Assembly (NCBI GenBank): GCA_017411585.1
Contig: JAFQPV010000341.1
Coordinates: 1 to 9,026, forward strand
Reading direction: 5' to 3'
Origin: Clostridia bacterium
GTDB taxonomy: Bacteria > Bacillota > Clostridia > UBA1381 > UMGS1253
Length of the DNA: 9,026 bases
The position numbers and the translations under genes were made by a program. The notes under the pieces were generated by a model. The model had not been told where the DNA came from. It searched no databases and saw only the letters and a list, made by a program, of their open reading frames with translations. Positions 1 to 6,343 of the stretch are shown here, in pieces (within the stretch, counting starts at the first letter, position 1; every line of letters begins with the position of its first letter).

Positions 1-857
1 CCCGTTACCGGTGTTGTCACATAATCCGTTGCCATAAACCATGCACCAAGCATAATGCCACCGGAGCAAAGACTGATGAGCACAAAATGCAGATCAAACG
101 GATATGTACCAAACAGAAAAGTAAATACCGCAAAGGTTAAAAGATAACTGAGCGGTATGCGCAAATCAATCACACGGCGAATTAAAAGATATGCTGCACC
201 GATTAAAATCGCAAGCGTGCTGACCTCACCGACACAACCGCCGACATTGCCCAAAAATGCATCTGCCAGCGTAACGCCTGCCTCCCCCGTCTCCTTGAGG
301 AGCGAGAGCGGTGTCGCGCTCGACTGCACATCTACAATATACTTGGCAAAACTGTTTACCGGGCTTATAAAGCTCGTCATAAATGCCGGCCAAGCCGCCA
401 GCATAAATGCTCTTGCACTCAGTGCCGGATTCACAAAATTGCATCCCAAACCGCCAAACAGCTGCTTTGCAACTACAATTGCAAACACGCAACCTACCAT
501 CGCCATCCATAAAGGCATGGTCACCGGCAGATTCATCGCCAAAAGCAAGCCCGTTACAACCGCACTTAAATCGCCAATGCTTGTACGATTGCTCGACTGT
601 CTAAGCGCAGTGGAAAGCGCAATCCCACTGTCATTTTTAATTTGAAAGCCAATATTCAGCCACTGATAAATAAATTCCGCAACCACACTTGTGCATATGC
701 AAACGGTTGCCAATACCAGCACACGCAAACCAAAAAAGTGCCAGCCGGCCAAAAGTGCCGGAATGAGTGCAATAATCACATCCAGCATTGCACCCTGCAG
801 CGTATTTTTGCTCGCAATATGCGGCGATGCAGAAACAATAAATTTTTCGTTCGCCAT
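1..857 (-). CDS. rnfD: Rnf electron transport complex subunit RnfD (3' end outside window)
   Basis: This is a membrane subunit of the Rnf complex, which couples electron transfer from reduced ferredoxin to NAD+ with export of Na+ or H+. Reading from ATG at 857, 285 codons are open to the left edge, against roughly 310-350 residues for the family, so only the C-terminus is missing. Hydrophobic segments lie near residues 24-60, 97-130, 145-168, 212-228 and 236-276. S180-A181-T182-P183 corresponds to the S(G)AT site where RnfD/NqrB proteins carry covalent FMN, making T182 the likely attachment residue. The segments N140-F-V-N-P-A and M275-A-T-D are also typical of the family. The ribosome site AAAGGAG (868-874) lies 10 bases before the start, and 25 bases separate it from rnfC, so the two are co-transcribed. 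Family identity is recalled from motifs; the frame and absence of stops are read directly. Confidence 0.95.
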   Translation of the reverse strand, partial: MANEKFIVSASPHIASKNTLQGAMLDVIIALIPALLAGWHFFGLRVLVLATVCICTSVVAEFIYQWLNIGFQIKNDSGIALSTALRQSSNRTSIGDLSAVVTGLLLAMNLPVTMPLWMAMVGCVFAIVVAKQLFGGLGCNFVNPALSARAFMLAAWPAFMTSFISPVNSFAKYIVDVQSSATPLSLLKETGEAGVTLADAFLGNVGGCVGEVSTLAILIGAAYLLIRRVIDLRIPLSYLLTFAVFTFLFGTYPFDLHFVLISLCSGGIMLGAWFMATDYVTTPVT

Positions 858-882
858 CGCTTAAGTTCTCCTTTATAAAAGC

Positions 883-2205
883 TTATTTTTTTGCTCTTCT
901 CTTTTCAAGCGCCTTTTGGCGCGCAATACGAATATTCGAAACCAAGTGCGTTTTTGCGGGGCAAACGTATGCACAGCTGCCGCATTCAATACAGTCTGCC
1001 GCATGTAAACGCTCACACGCATCCCAATCGCCGATGCTTGCAAAATTGTTCAGCTCTACCGGAACCAGATGCATCGGACACACCTTCACGCAACGACCGC
1101 AACGAACACACGGCTGTGTGCTGTCATAGGTAACTTCGCTTCTTGACAATGCCAAAAGTGCAGATGTACCTTTAATCACCGGCACATCCAAGCTTGCCTG
1201 TGCAATACCCATCATCGGACCGCCCTGCAGCACCTTTACAGGCTCTGTCTTAAAACCGTCTGCCTGATGGAAGATGTGTCGAAAATCCGTACCGGTACGC
1301 ACTTCAAAGTTTGCAGGCGATTTCACACAGTCACCCGAAACCGTAACAATTCTTCGAATCACCGGCATGCCGGTTGCAATTGCAATACCGACCGAAACCA
1401 TTGTGTCAATATTTAAAACTATAACACCTGCATCCGCCGGCAGCCCACCTGTCGGCACCTCGCGCCCGGTCACAGCATAAATAATATGCTTTTCCGAGCC
1501 CTGCGGGTATTTCTTCTTTAAAACCTTTACTTCGATACCACTGTAATTTTTCGCGGTTTCACGGATAATCTCAATCGCATCCGGCTTATTGTCTTCAATG
1601 GCAATATAGCCCTTGTCCAAACCAAAAATGCGCATCACTGCGCGCAAACCGCAAATCACCTTGTCCGGCTGCTCGAGCATAACGCGATGGTCACTCGTCA
1701 GATACGGCTCACACTCTGCACCATTTAAAATAACACAGTCAATTTTCTTGTCCGGCGGCGGCGAAAGCTTAATATGCGTCGGGAAGCACGCGCCACCCAT
1801 ACCGACAATGCCTGCCTCATGTACGATATCGACAATCTCCTGCGGCGAAAGGTCTTCAATTTCCCCCTTCGGCTGCACGCTTGCATCTACCTCATATTCA
1901 AAATCGTTTTCAATAATAATGCTACTGACCATATTGCCGTTCGGATGCAGCCTCGGCTCAATCGCCTTCACGGTTCCCGATACAGAACTGTGCAGCGGCG
2001 AGGAAACAAACGCTTCCGAATCTGCAATCTTTGTGCCGACATAAACACGATCTCCAACCGATACGATAGGGTCAAGCGGTGCGCCTAGGTGCTGCTGCAC
2101 CGGATAGACATGCTCTGCACAACCTTCTATCTTACGAATCGGAATATTGTTGGTATACTTCTTGCTGTCCGGCGGATGGATACCACCCTTAAATGTCAAC
2201 GCCAT
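883..2205 (-). CDS. rnfC: Rnf electron transport complex subunit RnfC
   Basis: RnfC is the peripheral subunit of the Rnf complex that carries iron-sulfur clusters and a flavin and handles NADH on the cytoplasmic face. The protein has 440 residues, a usual length for clostridial RnfC. The N-terminal part opens with the family signature F-x-G-G-I-H-P (residues 5-11). A glycine-rich nucleotide-binding region follows (GMGGACFPTH at 135-144, then NGAECEPYLTSDHR at 161-174). Two CxxCxxCxxxCP motifs (C366, C369, C372, C376 and C405, C408, C411, C415) should bind two 4Fe-4S clusters, and the C-terminus is basic. The start at 2205 is chosen over an in-frame ATG at 2265. It has AAAGGAGG 8 bases upstream and begins at the conserved N-terminus, while the 2265 ATG lies upstream of the likely transcription start. 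It is the first gene of the operon, followed by rnfD. Confidence 0.96.
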   Translation of the reverse strand: MALTFKGGIHPPDSKKYTNNIPIRKIEGCAEHVYPVQQHLGAPLDPIVSVGDRVYVGTKIADSEAFVSSPLHSSVSGTVKAIEPRLHPNGNMVSSIIIENDFEYEVDASVQPKGEIEDLSPQEIVDIVHEAGIVGMGGACFPTHIKLSPPPDKKIDCVILNGAECEPYLTSDHRVMLEQPDKVICGLRAVMRIFGLDKGYIAIEDNKPDAIEIIRETAKNYSGIEVKVLKKKYPQGSEKHIIYAVTGREVPTGGLPADAGVIVLNIDTMVSVGIAIATGMPVIRRIVTVSGDCVKSPANFEVRTGTDFRHIFHQADGFKTEPVKVLQGGPMMGIAQASLDVPVIKGTSALLALSRSEVTYDSTQPCVRCGRCVKVCPMHLVPVELNNFASIGDWDACERLHAADCIECGSCAYVCPAKTHLVSNIRIARQKALEKRRAKK

Positions 2206-2213
2206 ATTGTACG

Positions 2214-2221
2214 CCTCCTTT
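2214..2221 (-). promoter_or_regulatory. Ribosome binding site that sets the rnfC start
   Basis: AAAGGAGG on the minus strand, 8 bases before the ATG at 2205. It decides in favour of the 440-residue RnfC over the form that would begin 20 codons upstream, which has no such site. Confidence 0.85.
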
Positions 2222-2240
2222 GCCTTACTTCTCAAACTAT

Positions 2241-2269
2241 ATTGTAACACAAACCTTTGCTGCACACAA
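2241..2269 (-). promoter_or_regulatory. Sigma-A-type promoter of the rnf operon
   Basis: On the minus strand, a -35 element TTGTGT (2264-2269) and a -10 element TACAAT (2241-2246) are separated by exactly 17 bases. Transcription would start near 2235, giving an untranslated leader of about 30 bases before rnfC. The -10 is good (5 of 6). The -35 keeps only the TTG core, which suits a regulated promoter. Confidence 0.65.
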
Positions 2270-2272
2270 CAA

Positions 2273-2290
2273 TAGTTATTATTTTAACAA
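2273..2290 (-). promoter_or_regulatory. Likely Rex (NADH/NAD+-sensing repressor) operator upstream of rnfC
   Basis: On the minus strand this reads TTGTTAA-AATA-ATAACTA. It matches the clostridial Rex pattern TTGTTAA-N4-TTAACAA at 12 of 14 positions, with a perfect first half. It sits 3 bases upstream of the -35 element of the rnf promoter. Rex regulating electron-transfer and fermentation genes in clostridia is established for the family; its binding here is inference. Confidence 0.5.
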
Positions 2291-2325
2291 TTCGTGCCAT
2301 TTTTTCATCCTTTTTTCGCCTATAG

Positions 2326-2354
2326 ATATATTTCTACGCGCAAGACCATATAGT
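2326..2354 (+). promoter_or_regulatory. Possible sigma-E-type sporulation promoter of the flippase gene
   Basis: ATATATT (2326-2332), 14 bases, then CATATAGT (2347-2354). The -35 keeps the ATATT core of the sigma-E consensus and the -10 matches CATACAAT at 6 of 8 positions, with accepted spacing. No good sigma-A -35 lies 16-18 bases before the alternative -10 reading TATAGT. Transcription would start near 2361, about 28 bases before the ATG. The region is AT-rich, so a chance match is possible. Confidence 0.4.
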
Positions 2355-2389
2355 TTAGTACAAGAAAACGAACAGGAGCTTTCACCACT

Positions 2390-3922
2390 ATGAAAAAACG
2401 TATCTTTTTTAAAAACGCTGTAATTTTAACGCTTACATCTCTGATTTTGCGTGTTGTCGGCATCTGCTTGCGCATCTACATCGCCAACAGTATCGGTGCC
2501 GAGGGCATGGGGCTGCACGCACTGATTTTTACGGTGTATACCTTCGCAAGCGCGGTTGCTTCCTCGGGGCTCAGTCTCGCTGTCACAAGACTTGTAACAG
2601 ATGATTTCGCCGCAGGTGGTAAAACCGCTGTACGCGCAATTTTAAGAAAAGCATTCCTTTTAAGTCTTCTGCTCGGTTGCGGTGCAATGGCAGTTTTATA
2701 TCTCTTTTCCGATGCCATTGCCGCTTATGCGCTCTGTGACACGCGTACCGCTCTGTCCCTGCGCATTCTCGCCTTCGGGCTGCCGTTTATCTCCATTTCT
2801 GCTTGCTTCAAGGGCTACTTTATGGCAAGGCGCAATGCCAAAACGCCATCGAATTCACAGCTGCTTGAACAAGTCGTCCGTATTTTAAGCGTTGTGCTTT
2901 TGCTGCGCCCTATGTCAGGCTACGGTCTCGGCTATGCCTGCGCCGCTGTGGTTATCGGCAATGCCGTTTCCGAGGTTTTGGCTTGTCTCTATCTGTGGCT
3001 TGGCTATAAAAAAGACACCGCTAAAATGACCTATAACGGCGTCGTAAAATCCAATATCCTTTCGCGATTGTGCAGCGTTTTTATCCCGGTCGCCTTCACC
3101 GGACATATGAACACTGCGCTGCATATGGCAGAAAACCTGATTGTCCCGCAAGCATTGACACGCTATACCCGCGACAGCAGCCTGGGCCTTGCACAATTCG
3201 GTATGCTTAAGGGCATGGCGCTGCCAACACTGTTTTTCCCTGCCTCATTTCTGACCTCTCTTTCTTCTTTACTCGTGCCCGAAATGTCAGAATACGGCGC
3301 AAAAAACCAAAGAAAGAGCATCGCGCGCACCGCGGAGTTTACCCTGCGCATTACCATCGTATCCTCCATCTTGATTGCCGGAATTTTTATGACCTATCCT
3401 AAAGAAATTGCACAGCTTTTATACCACGATGCCGAAGTCGGCTTCTATATTGCCGCACTCGCACCAATCGTACCGTTTATGTATTTGGAAAGCATCGTCA
3501 CCGGTATTTTGCACGGTCTCGGTCAGCAAATGTCGACGCTGAAATACAATCTTGCCAACTCTGCACTGCGCATCAGTGCCGTGTTGTTTTTCGTGCCAAA
3601 GTTCGGTATGCCCGGCTTTTTATGGATTATGATTTTCAGCAATCTGTATACCTCTATTTCCTGCTTGCACCGCTTGTTTCACGTTGCAAATATTCATATC
3701 CAGTGGCGACATTGGGTGGTCGCCCCGGCACTGTGCTGTGCAATCGCCCTGCTTGCCTGTCAGGTCTACAACCGCTTCGGTACGGGACTTTTACACCTCC
3801 TGGGCGGCGGTGTATTATTTATGGTTGTTTTTGCCGTTTTCGCATACATCAGTGGCGTAATCACGCACGCAGACTTTGCTCAGATCCACACCGCGTTGCA
3901 TCGCCAAAAACAAAAACAGTAA
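2390..3922 (+). CDS. SpoVB-like lipid-linked polysaccharide/peptidoglycan precursor flippase (MOP superfamily)
   Basis: This is an integral membrane protein of 510 residues, almost entirely hydrophobic segments with short basic loops, consistent with about 14 helices of the MATE/MurJ/polysaccharide-exporter superfamily. The N-terminus, with RVVG (21-24), IGAEGMGLHAL (35-45) and SSGLSLAVTRLV (58-69), is the pattern I recall for stage V sporulation protein B and its paralogs (YtgP, YkvU). These proteins are thought to move lipid-linked cell-wall precursors across the membrane, SpoVB itself for spore cortex. A basic ARRNAK stretch is at 146-151 and the tail is rich in K and Q. AGGAG (2374-2378) lies 11 bases before the ATG. 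The gene is divergent from rnfC and convergent with the trxB unit. Its last codons form the left arm of the shared terminator. Superfamily membership is secure; which paralog it is cannot be told, so no symbol is given. Confidence 0.9.
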   Translation: MKKRIFFKNAVILTLTSLILRVVGICLRIYIANSIGAEGMGLHALIFTVYTFASAVASSGLSLAVTRLVTDDFAAGGKTAVRAILRKAFLLSLLLGCGAMAVLYLFSDAIAAYALCDTRTALSLRILAFGLPFISISACFKGYFMARRNAKTPSNSQLLEQVVRILSVVLLLRPMSGYGLGYACAAVVIGNAVSEVLACLYLWLGYKKDTAKMTYNGVVKSNILSRLCSVFIPVAFTGHMNTALHMAENLIVPQALTRYTRDSSLGLAQFGMLKGMALPTLFFPASFLTSLSSLLVPEMSEYGAKNQRKSIARTAEFTLRITIVSSILIAGIFMTYPKEIAQLLYHDAEVGFYIAALAPIVPFMYLESIVTGILHGLGQQMSTLKYNLANSALRISAVLFFVPKFGMPGFLWIMIFSNLYTSISCLHRLFHVANIHIQWRHWVVAPALCCAIALLACQVYNRFGTGLLHLLGGGVLFMVVFAVFAYISGVITHADFAQIHTALHRQKQKQ

Positions 3923-3950
3923 GTGGATTCCACTTACTGTTTTTGTTTTT
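3906..3950. terminator. Bidirectional terminator shared by the flippase and trxB units
   Basis: A perfect inverted repeat has 21-base arms (3906-3926 and 3930-3950) around a 3-base loop (ATT). The core is CAGTAAGTGG / CCACTTACTG, and each outer arm is AAAAACAAAAA or TTTTTGTTTTT. The hairpin is therefore followed by a T-run in both directions. The left arm includes the last codons and stop (3920-3922) of the flippase gene; the right arm touches the stop codon of the small minus-strand gene (3949-3951). Confidence 0.93.
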
Positions 3951-4113
3951 ATAAAATACTGTATTCAAAGTTTTCATAATGCAGGCGCGTACCCAAATCC
4001 GTTCCAATCGGCAAAAGCGCAAGGGCAATAAATAACTCGCAACCATCTTCCTCATTTTTCAATATGGCATACTCGCCTTCAACTCTTGTTACAACATAAT
4101 CTTTTGCTTCCAT
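3949..4113 (-). CDS. Small DUF3006-like protein, 54 residues
   Basis: A short open frame of 54 codons lies 27 bases downstream of trxB on the same strand. It begins MEAKDYVVTRVEGEYAILKN and ends in NFEYSIL. The pattern (V-x-R-V-E-G-x-Y-A-I-L, an acidic turn NEEDG, then A-L-L-P-I-G-T-D-L-G) resembles the small beta-strand-rich DUF3006 proteins of Firmicutes, whose function is not known. There is no signal peptide, no membrane segment and one cysteine (residue 25), so it should be cytosolic. A G-rich sequence (GGGGG) about 10 bases before the ATG may act as a weak ribosome site. Position and spacing suggest co-transcription with trxB, ending at the shared bidirectional terminator. Evidence for a real gene: protein-like composition, family-like pattern and exact fit between trxB and the terminator. 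The DUF assignment is from memory and tentative. Confidence 0.7.
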   Translation of the reverse strand: MEAKDYVVTRVEGEYAILKNEEDGCELFIALALLPIGTDLGTRLHYENFEYSIL

Positions 4114-4140
4114 GCTGTCAACCCCCATATCTTGCTGTGT

Positions 4141-5046
4141 TTATTTTCTGATATATTCACATGCGGCAAGTGCAGCTATCGCACCGTCTGCAGCCGCAGT
4201 CACCAGCTGACGAATCTGCTTTGTGCGGCAATCACCTGCAGCAAAAATTCCCTCCGTGCTCGTTTTGCAATCCTCGCCCGCTACAATGTAACCGTAATCA
4301 TCAAGTGCAACCAAATCCTTGGTAATCGCAGTCGCCGGCACCTGCCCTACCGCAACAAACAAGCCATCAACTGCAATATGTCTTACTGCGCCGCTTTCCT
4401 TGTTCTTCACTGTAACGCCGGAGAAGGTCTCCTCGCCCTCCACCGTTTCCACAACGCTATCAAGTACGAACTCAAGGTTTTGCTTATCCTTTAAAAGTGC
4501 AAGCTTTGCCTCTTCTGCACGAAAGCCCTGACGGCGATGAATCAGATACACCTTGTTACAGTAATCCGTCAGGAAAAGCGCATCATCAATGGCGGTATTG
4601 CCGCCGCCAACCACGGCTACATCCTTGCCGCGGAAAAATGCACCATCGCAGGTTGCGCAATACGAAATACCGCGTCCCGTAAACTTCTCTTCACCCTCTA
4701 CCCCGAGCGGACGGTTCTTTGCACCAACTGCTAAAATCAGCGATTTTGCCTCGAGCGTTTTACCACGCTTGGTTGTCACTGTAAACACATCGCTCTTCTC
4801 CACGCTGACCGGCGCATCAAACAGCACCTGTGCACCAAGCGCCGTCGCCTGTTCAAAAAGGCCGGTCGCATAATCGACACCGGAAACCTTTTTAATGCCG
4901 GGATAGTTTTCAATCTCCAATGTATTGATAATCTGACCGCCGTAAACGCTCTCCTCCAGCACAGCTACGCTGCGCCCTGCGCGTACACCGTAGATTGCCG
5001 CCGTGAGGCCCGCCGTTCCGGCACCGAAAATTAAAATATCGTACAT
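4141..5046 (-). CDS. trxB: Thioredoxin-disulfide reductase (TrxB)
   Basis: A cytosolic flavoprotein that passes electrons from NADPH through FAD and a redox disulfide to thioredoxin. Its 301 residues are the usual length for low-molecular-weight thioredoxin reductases. Visible motifs in order: FAD dinucleotide fold GAGTAGLTAA (8-17), YGGQ (35-38), ENYPG (46-50), redox centre C130-A-T-C133-D, NADPH fold GGGNTAIDDA (147-156), HRRQGFRA (170-177), whose arginines are the usual mark of NADPH rather than ferredoxin dependence, and the C-terminal FAD contact AAGD (269-272). The ATG at 5046 has GGGAG five bases upstream. A strong promoter lies in the divergent gap with the first hydrolase gene. A small DUF3006-like gene follows at 27 bases. 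No thioredoxin gene is in the window. It could serve another disulfide partner, but all canonical NTR features are present. Confidence 0.95.
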   Translation of the reverse strand: MYDILIFGAGTAGLTAAIYGVRAGRSVAVLEESVYGGQIINTLEIENYPGIKKVSGVDYATGLFEQATALGAQVLFDAPVSVEKSDVFTVTTKRGKTLEAKSLILAVGAKNRPLGVEGEEKFTGRGISYCATCDGAFFRGKDVAVVGGGNTAIDDALFLTDYCNKVYLIHRRQGFRAEEAKLALLKDKQNLEFVLDSVVETVEGEETFSGVTVKNKESGAVRHIAVDGLFVAVGQVPATAITKDLVALDDYGYIVAGEDCKTSTEGIFAAGDCRTKQIRQLVTAAADGAIAALAACEYIRK

Positions 5047-5083
5047 AGTACTCCCTCATTTCAAAATCAAAACTTATATATCT

Positions 5084-5112
5084 ATTATAACCAATCCGAA
5101 ACAAAATTTCAA
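5084..5112 (-). promoter_or_regulatory. Sigma-A-type promoter of trxB
   Basis: On the minus strand, TTGAAA (5107-5112), 17 bases, then TATAAT (5084-5089). This is a near-consensus housekeeping promoter. The leader before the trxB ATG would be about 30 bases. Confidence 0.85.
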
Positions 5113-5124
5113 TCCGTATTTTCA

Positions 5125-5153
5125 TTGACTTTTTATCTGAAACATATTATAAT
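5125..5153 (+). promoter_or_regulatory. Sigma-A-type promoter of the serine hydrolase pair
   Basis: TTGACT (5125-5130), 17 bases, then TATAAT (5148-5153): 11 of 12 consensus positions with ideal spacing. The start of transcription would fall near 5160, about 20 bases before the first hydrolase gene. Its -35 lies 12 bases from the -35 of the opposing trxB promoter, so the two are back to back. Confidence 0.88.
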
Positions 5154-5180
5154 TTTCACAATAGGAAGGGGTGTATTTAT

Positions 5181-6323
5181 ATGAATTTTGAATACTTAAA
5201 AGAACATATGGACAACCTGGGCGAAACGCTGCGTATTCCGGGTAGATATATCATCGTAACCCACCACGGCAAACGCGTATTTGAATATGGCGCAGGTTAT
5301 GCAGACGAAGCAAAAACAAAACCGTTTTCCTCGGATACACTTGTTAATCTCTATTCCTGCTCCAAGCCGATTACCTGCACAGCGGCGCTACAGCTGTTGG
5401 AAAAGGGCAAGTTTTTATTAGAGGATCCGATTGCAAACTACCTGCCGGCCTTCAAAGATATGACAGTTCGTCATATCACAAAGAACGGTATTGTAGAGAT
5501 TAAAAAAGCGGAAAAACCGATTTTGATTCACCAGCTGTTTACGATGACGGCAGGTTTGAGTTACGATTTGACATCCCCCTCCATCCAAAAGGCAAAAGAA
5601 AACAAATCCTGTACAACGCAGGATTTCGTAAATGCGATTGCAAACGAGCCACTCTTGTTTGAACCGGGCAGCGCCTATCGCTACAGCCTGTGCCACGATG
5701 TGCTCGGCGCGCTTATTGAAGTCGTTTCCGGTATGCCCTTCGGCGAATATTTAAAGAAAAATATTTTCGAGCCGCTCGGCATGGAAAATACAGGCTTTAA
5801 AGCAACCGATGCTGTTTACGCGCGTATGGCTGACCAATACACATTAGATGCCGAAACCGATACAGTCAAAAACATAGGCAAAAACAACGAATACCGTTTC
5901 AGCCCAAACTACGAAAGCGGCGGGGCAGGACTCATTTCCTGTGCCGAAGACTATATTCGCTTTGTAACGGCAATGTCGCTGTTTGGCAAATCGCCGGAGG
6001 GCGCACAGATTTTAAGCAAGTCCACCGTCAATATGATGCGTGCAACGCATGTGATTCCGACCGAGCTGAGCGTAAATGACATTGCGATGTTTACAAAGCA
6101 AGGCTATCACTACGGTCTCGGCGTGCGCACGGCTGTAGGCTCTACTTGCGGCAGACTGATTGCCCCGGGAGAATTCGGTTGGGACGGCGCGGCAGGCTGC
6201 TTCGCTTTGATGGACCCGGACGAGGAAATTGCGATTTTCTATGCACAGCACAGACGCAATCCGCAAAACGCTGACAATCATCCGCGCATCCGCAATATGG
6301 TGTATGCACAGCTGGTAAAATAA
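5181..6323 (+). CDS. Serine hydrolase of the beta-lactamase family (PF00144-type), first tandem copy
   Basis: A 380-residue serine hydrolase of the class C beta-lactamase/esterase/D-peptidase fold. The nucleophile motif S59-C-S-K62 is in the usual place, early in the protein. The second motif is Y168-S-L, where true class C beta-lactamases have Y-A-N. The third is G333-W-D-G336-AAG in place of K-T-G; such a W-containing version is common in esterase-like members. There is no signal peptide or membrane segment, so the protein should be cytosolic, which argues against a cell-wall or antibiotic-resistance role. AGGAAGGGG (5163-5171) lies 9 bases before the ATG. The gene is driven by a near-consensus promoter and followed after 20 bases by a paralog about 73% identical over its full length. 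Substrate unknown: ester, D-amino-acid amide or lactone are possible. Confidence 0.88.
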   Translation: MNFEYLKEHMDNLGETLRIPGRYIIVTHHGKRVFEYGAGYADEAKTKPFSSDTLVNLYSCSKPITCTAALQLLEKGKFLLEDPIANYLPAFKDMTVRHITKNGIVEIKKAEKPILIHQLFTMTAGLSYDLTSPSIQKAKENKSCTTQDFVNAIANEPLLFEPGSAYRYSLCHDVLGALIEVVSGMPFGEYLKKNIFEPLGMENTGFKATDAVYARMADQYTLDAETDTVKNIGKNNEYRFSPNYESGGAGLISCAEDYIRFVTAMSLFGKSPEGAQILSKSTVNMMRATHVIPTELSVNDIAMFTKQGYHYGLGVRTAVGSTCGRLIAPGEFGWDGAAGCFALMDPDEEIAIFYAQHRRNPQNADNHPRIRNMVYAQLVK

Positions 6324-6328
6324 TGTTT

Positions 6329-6336
6329 AAAGGAGG
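6329..6336 (+). promoter_or_regulatory. Ribosome binding site that sets the start of the second hydrolase
   Basis: AAAGGAGG, 7 bases before the ATG at 6344. An in-frame ATG at 6323 overlaps the stop of the preceding gene (TAATG), but it lacks its own site and would add seven residues that the paralog does not have. With the 6344 start both paralogs are exactly 380 residues. Confidence 0.85.
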
Positions 6337-6343
6337 CGCTTCT

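Noticed and set aside
157..645. 162-codon open frame on the plus strand
   Set aside because: It lies antisense to the clear rnfD coding sequence, has no ribosome site, and its translation has no recognisable protein pattern. It is a shadow of rnfD.
1277..1283. TGTCGAA, a Spo0A-box core
   Set aside because: It is inside the rnfC coding region, far from any promoter; a 7-base match is expected by chance. The same applies to TGTCGAC-type matches in the flippase gene (near 3531) and near the end of the deacetylase gene (near 8896).
1613..2044. 143-codon open frame on the plus strand inside rnfC
   Set aside because: Antisense to the conserved nucleotide-binding region of rnfC, which explains the lack of stops.
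2349..2354. TATAGT as a sigma-A -10 for the flippase gene
   Set aside because: No TTGACA-like hexamer lies 16-18 bases upstream; the sigma-E-type reading of the same bases fits both elements better, although only moderately.
3861..4055. 64-codon minus-strand open frame across the flippase/trxB junction
   Set aside because: It runs through the bidirectional terminator and into the flippase gene antisense. The other frame (3949-4113) ends exactly at the terminator and has a family-like sequence.
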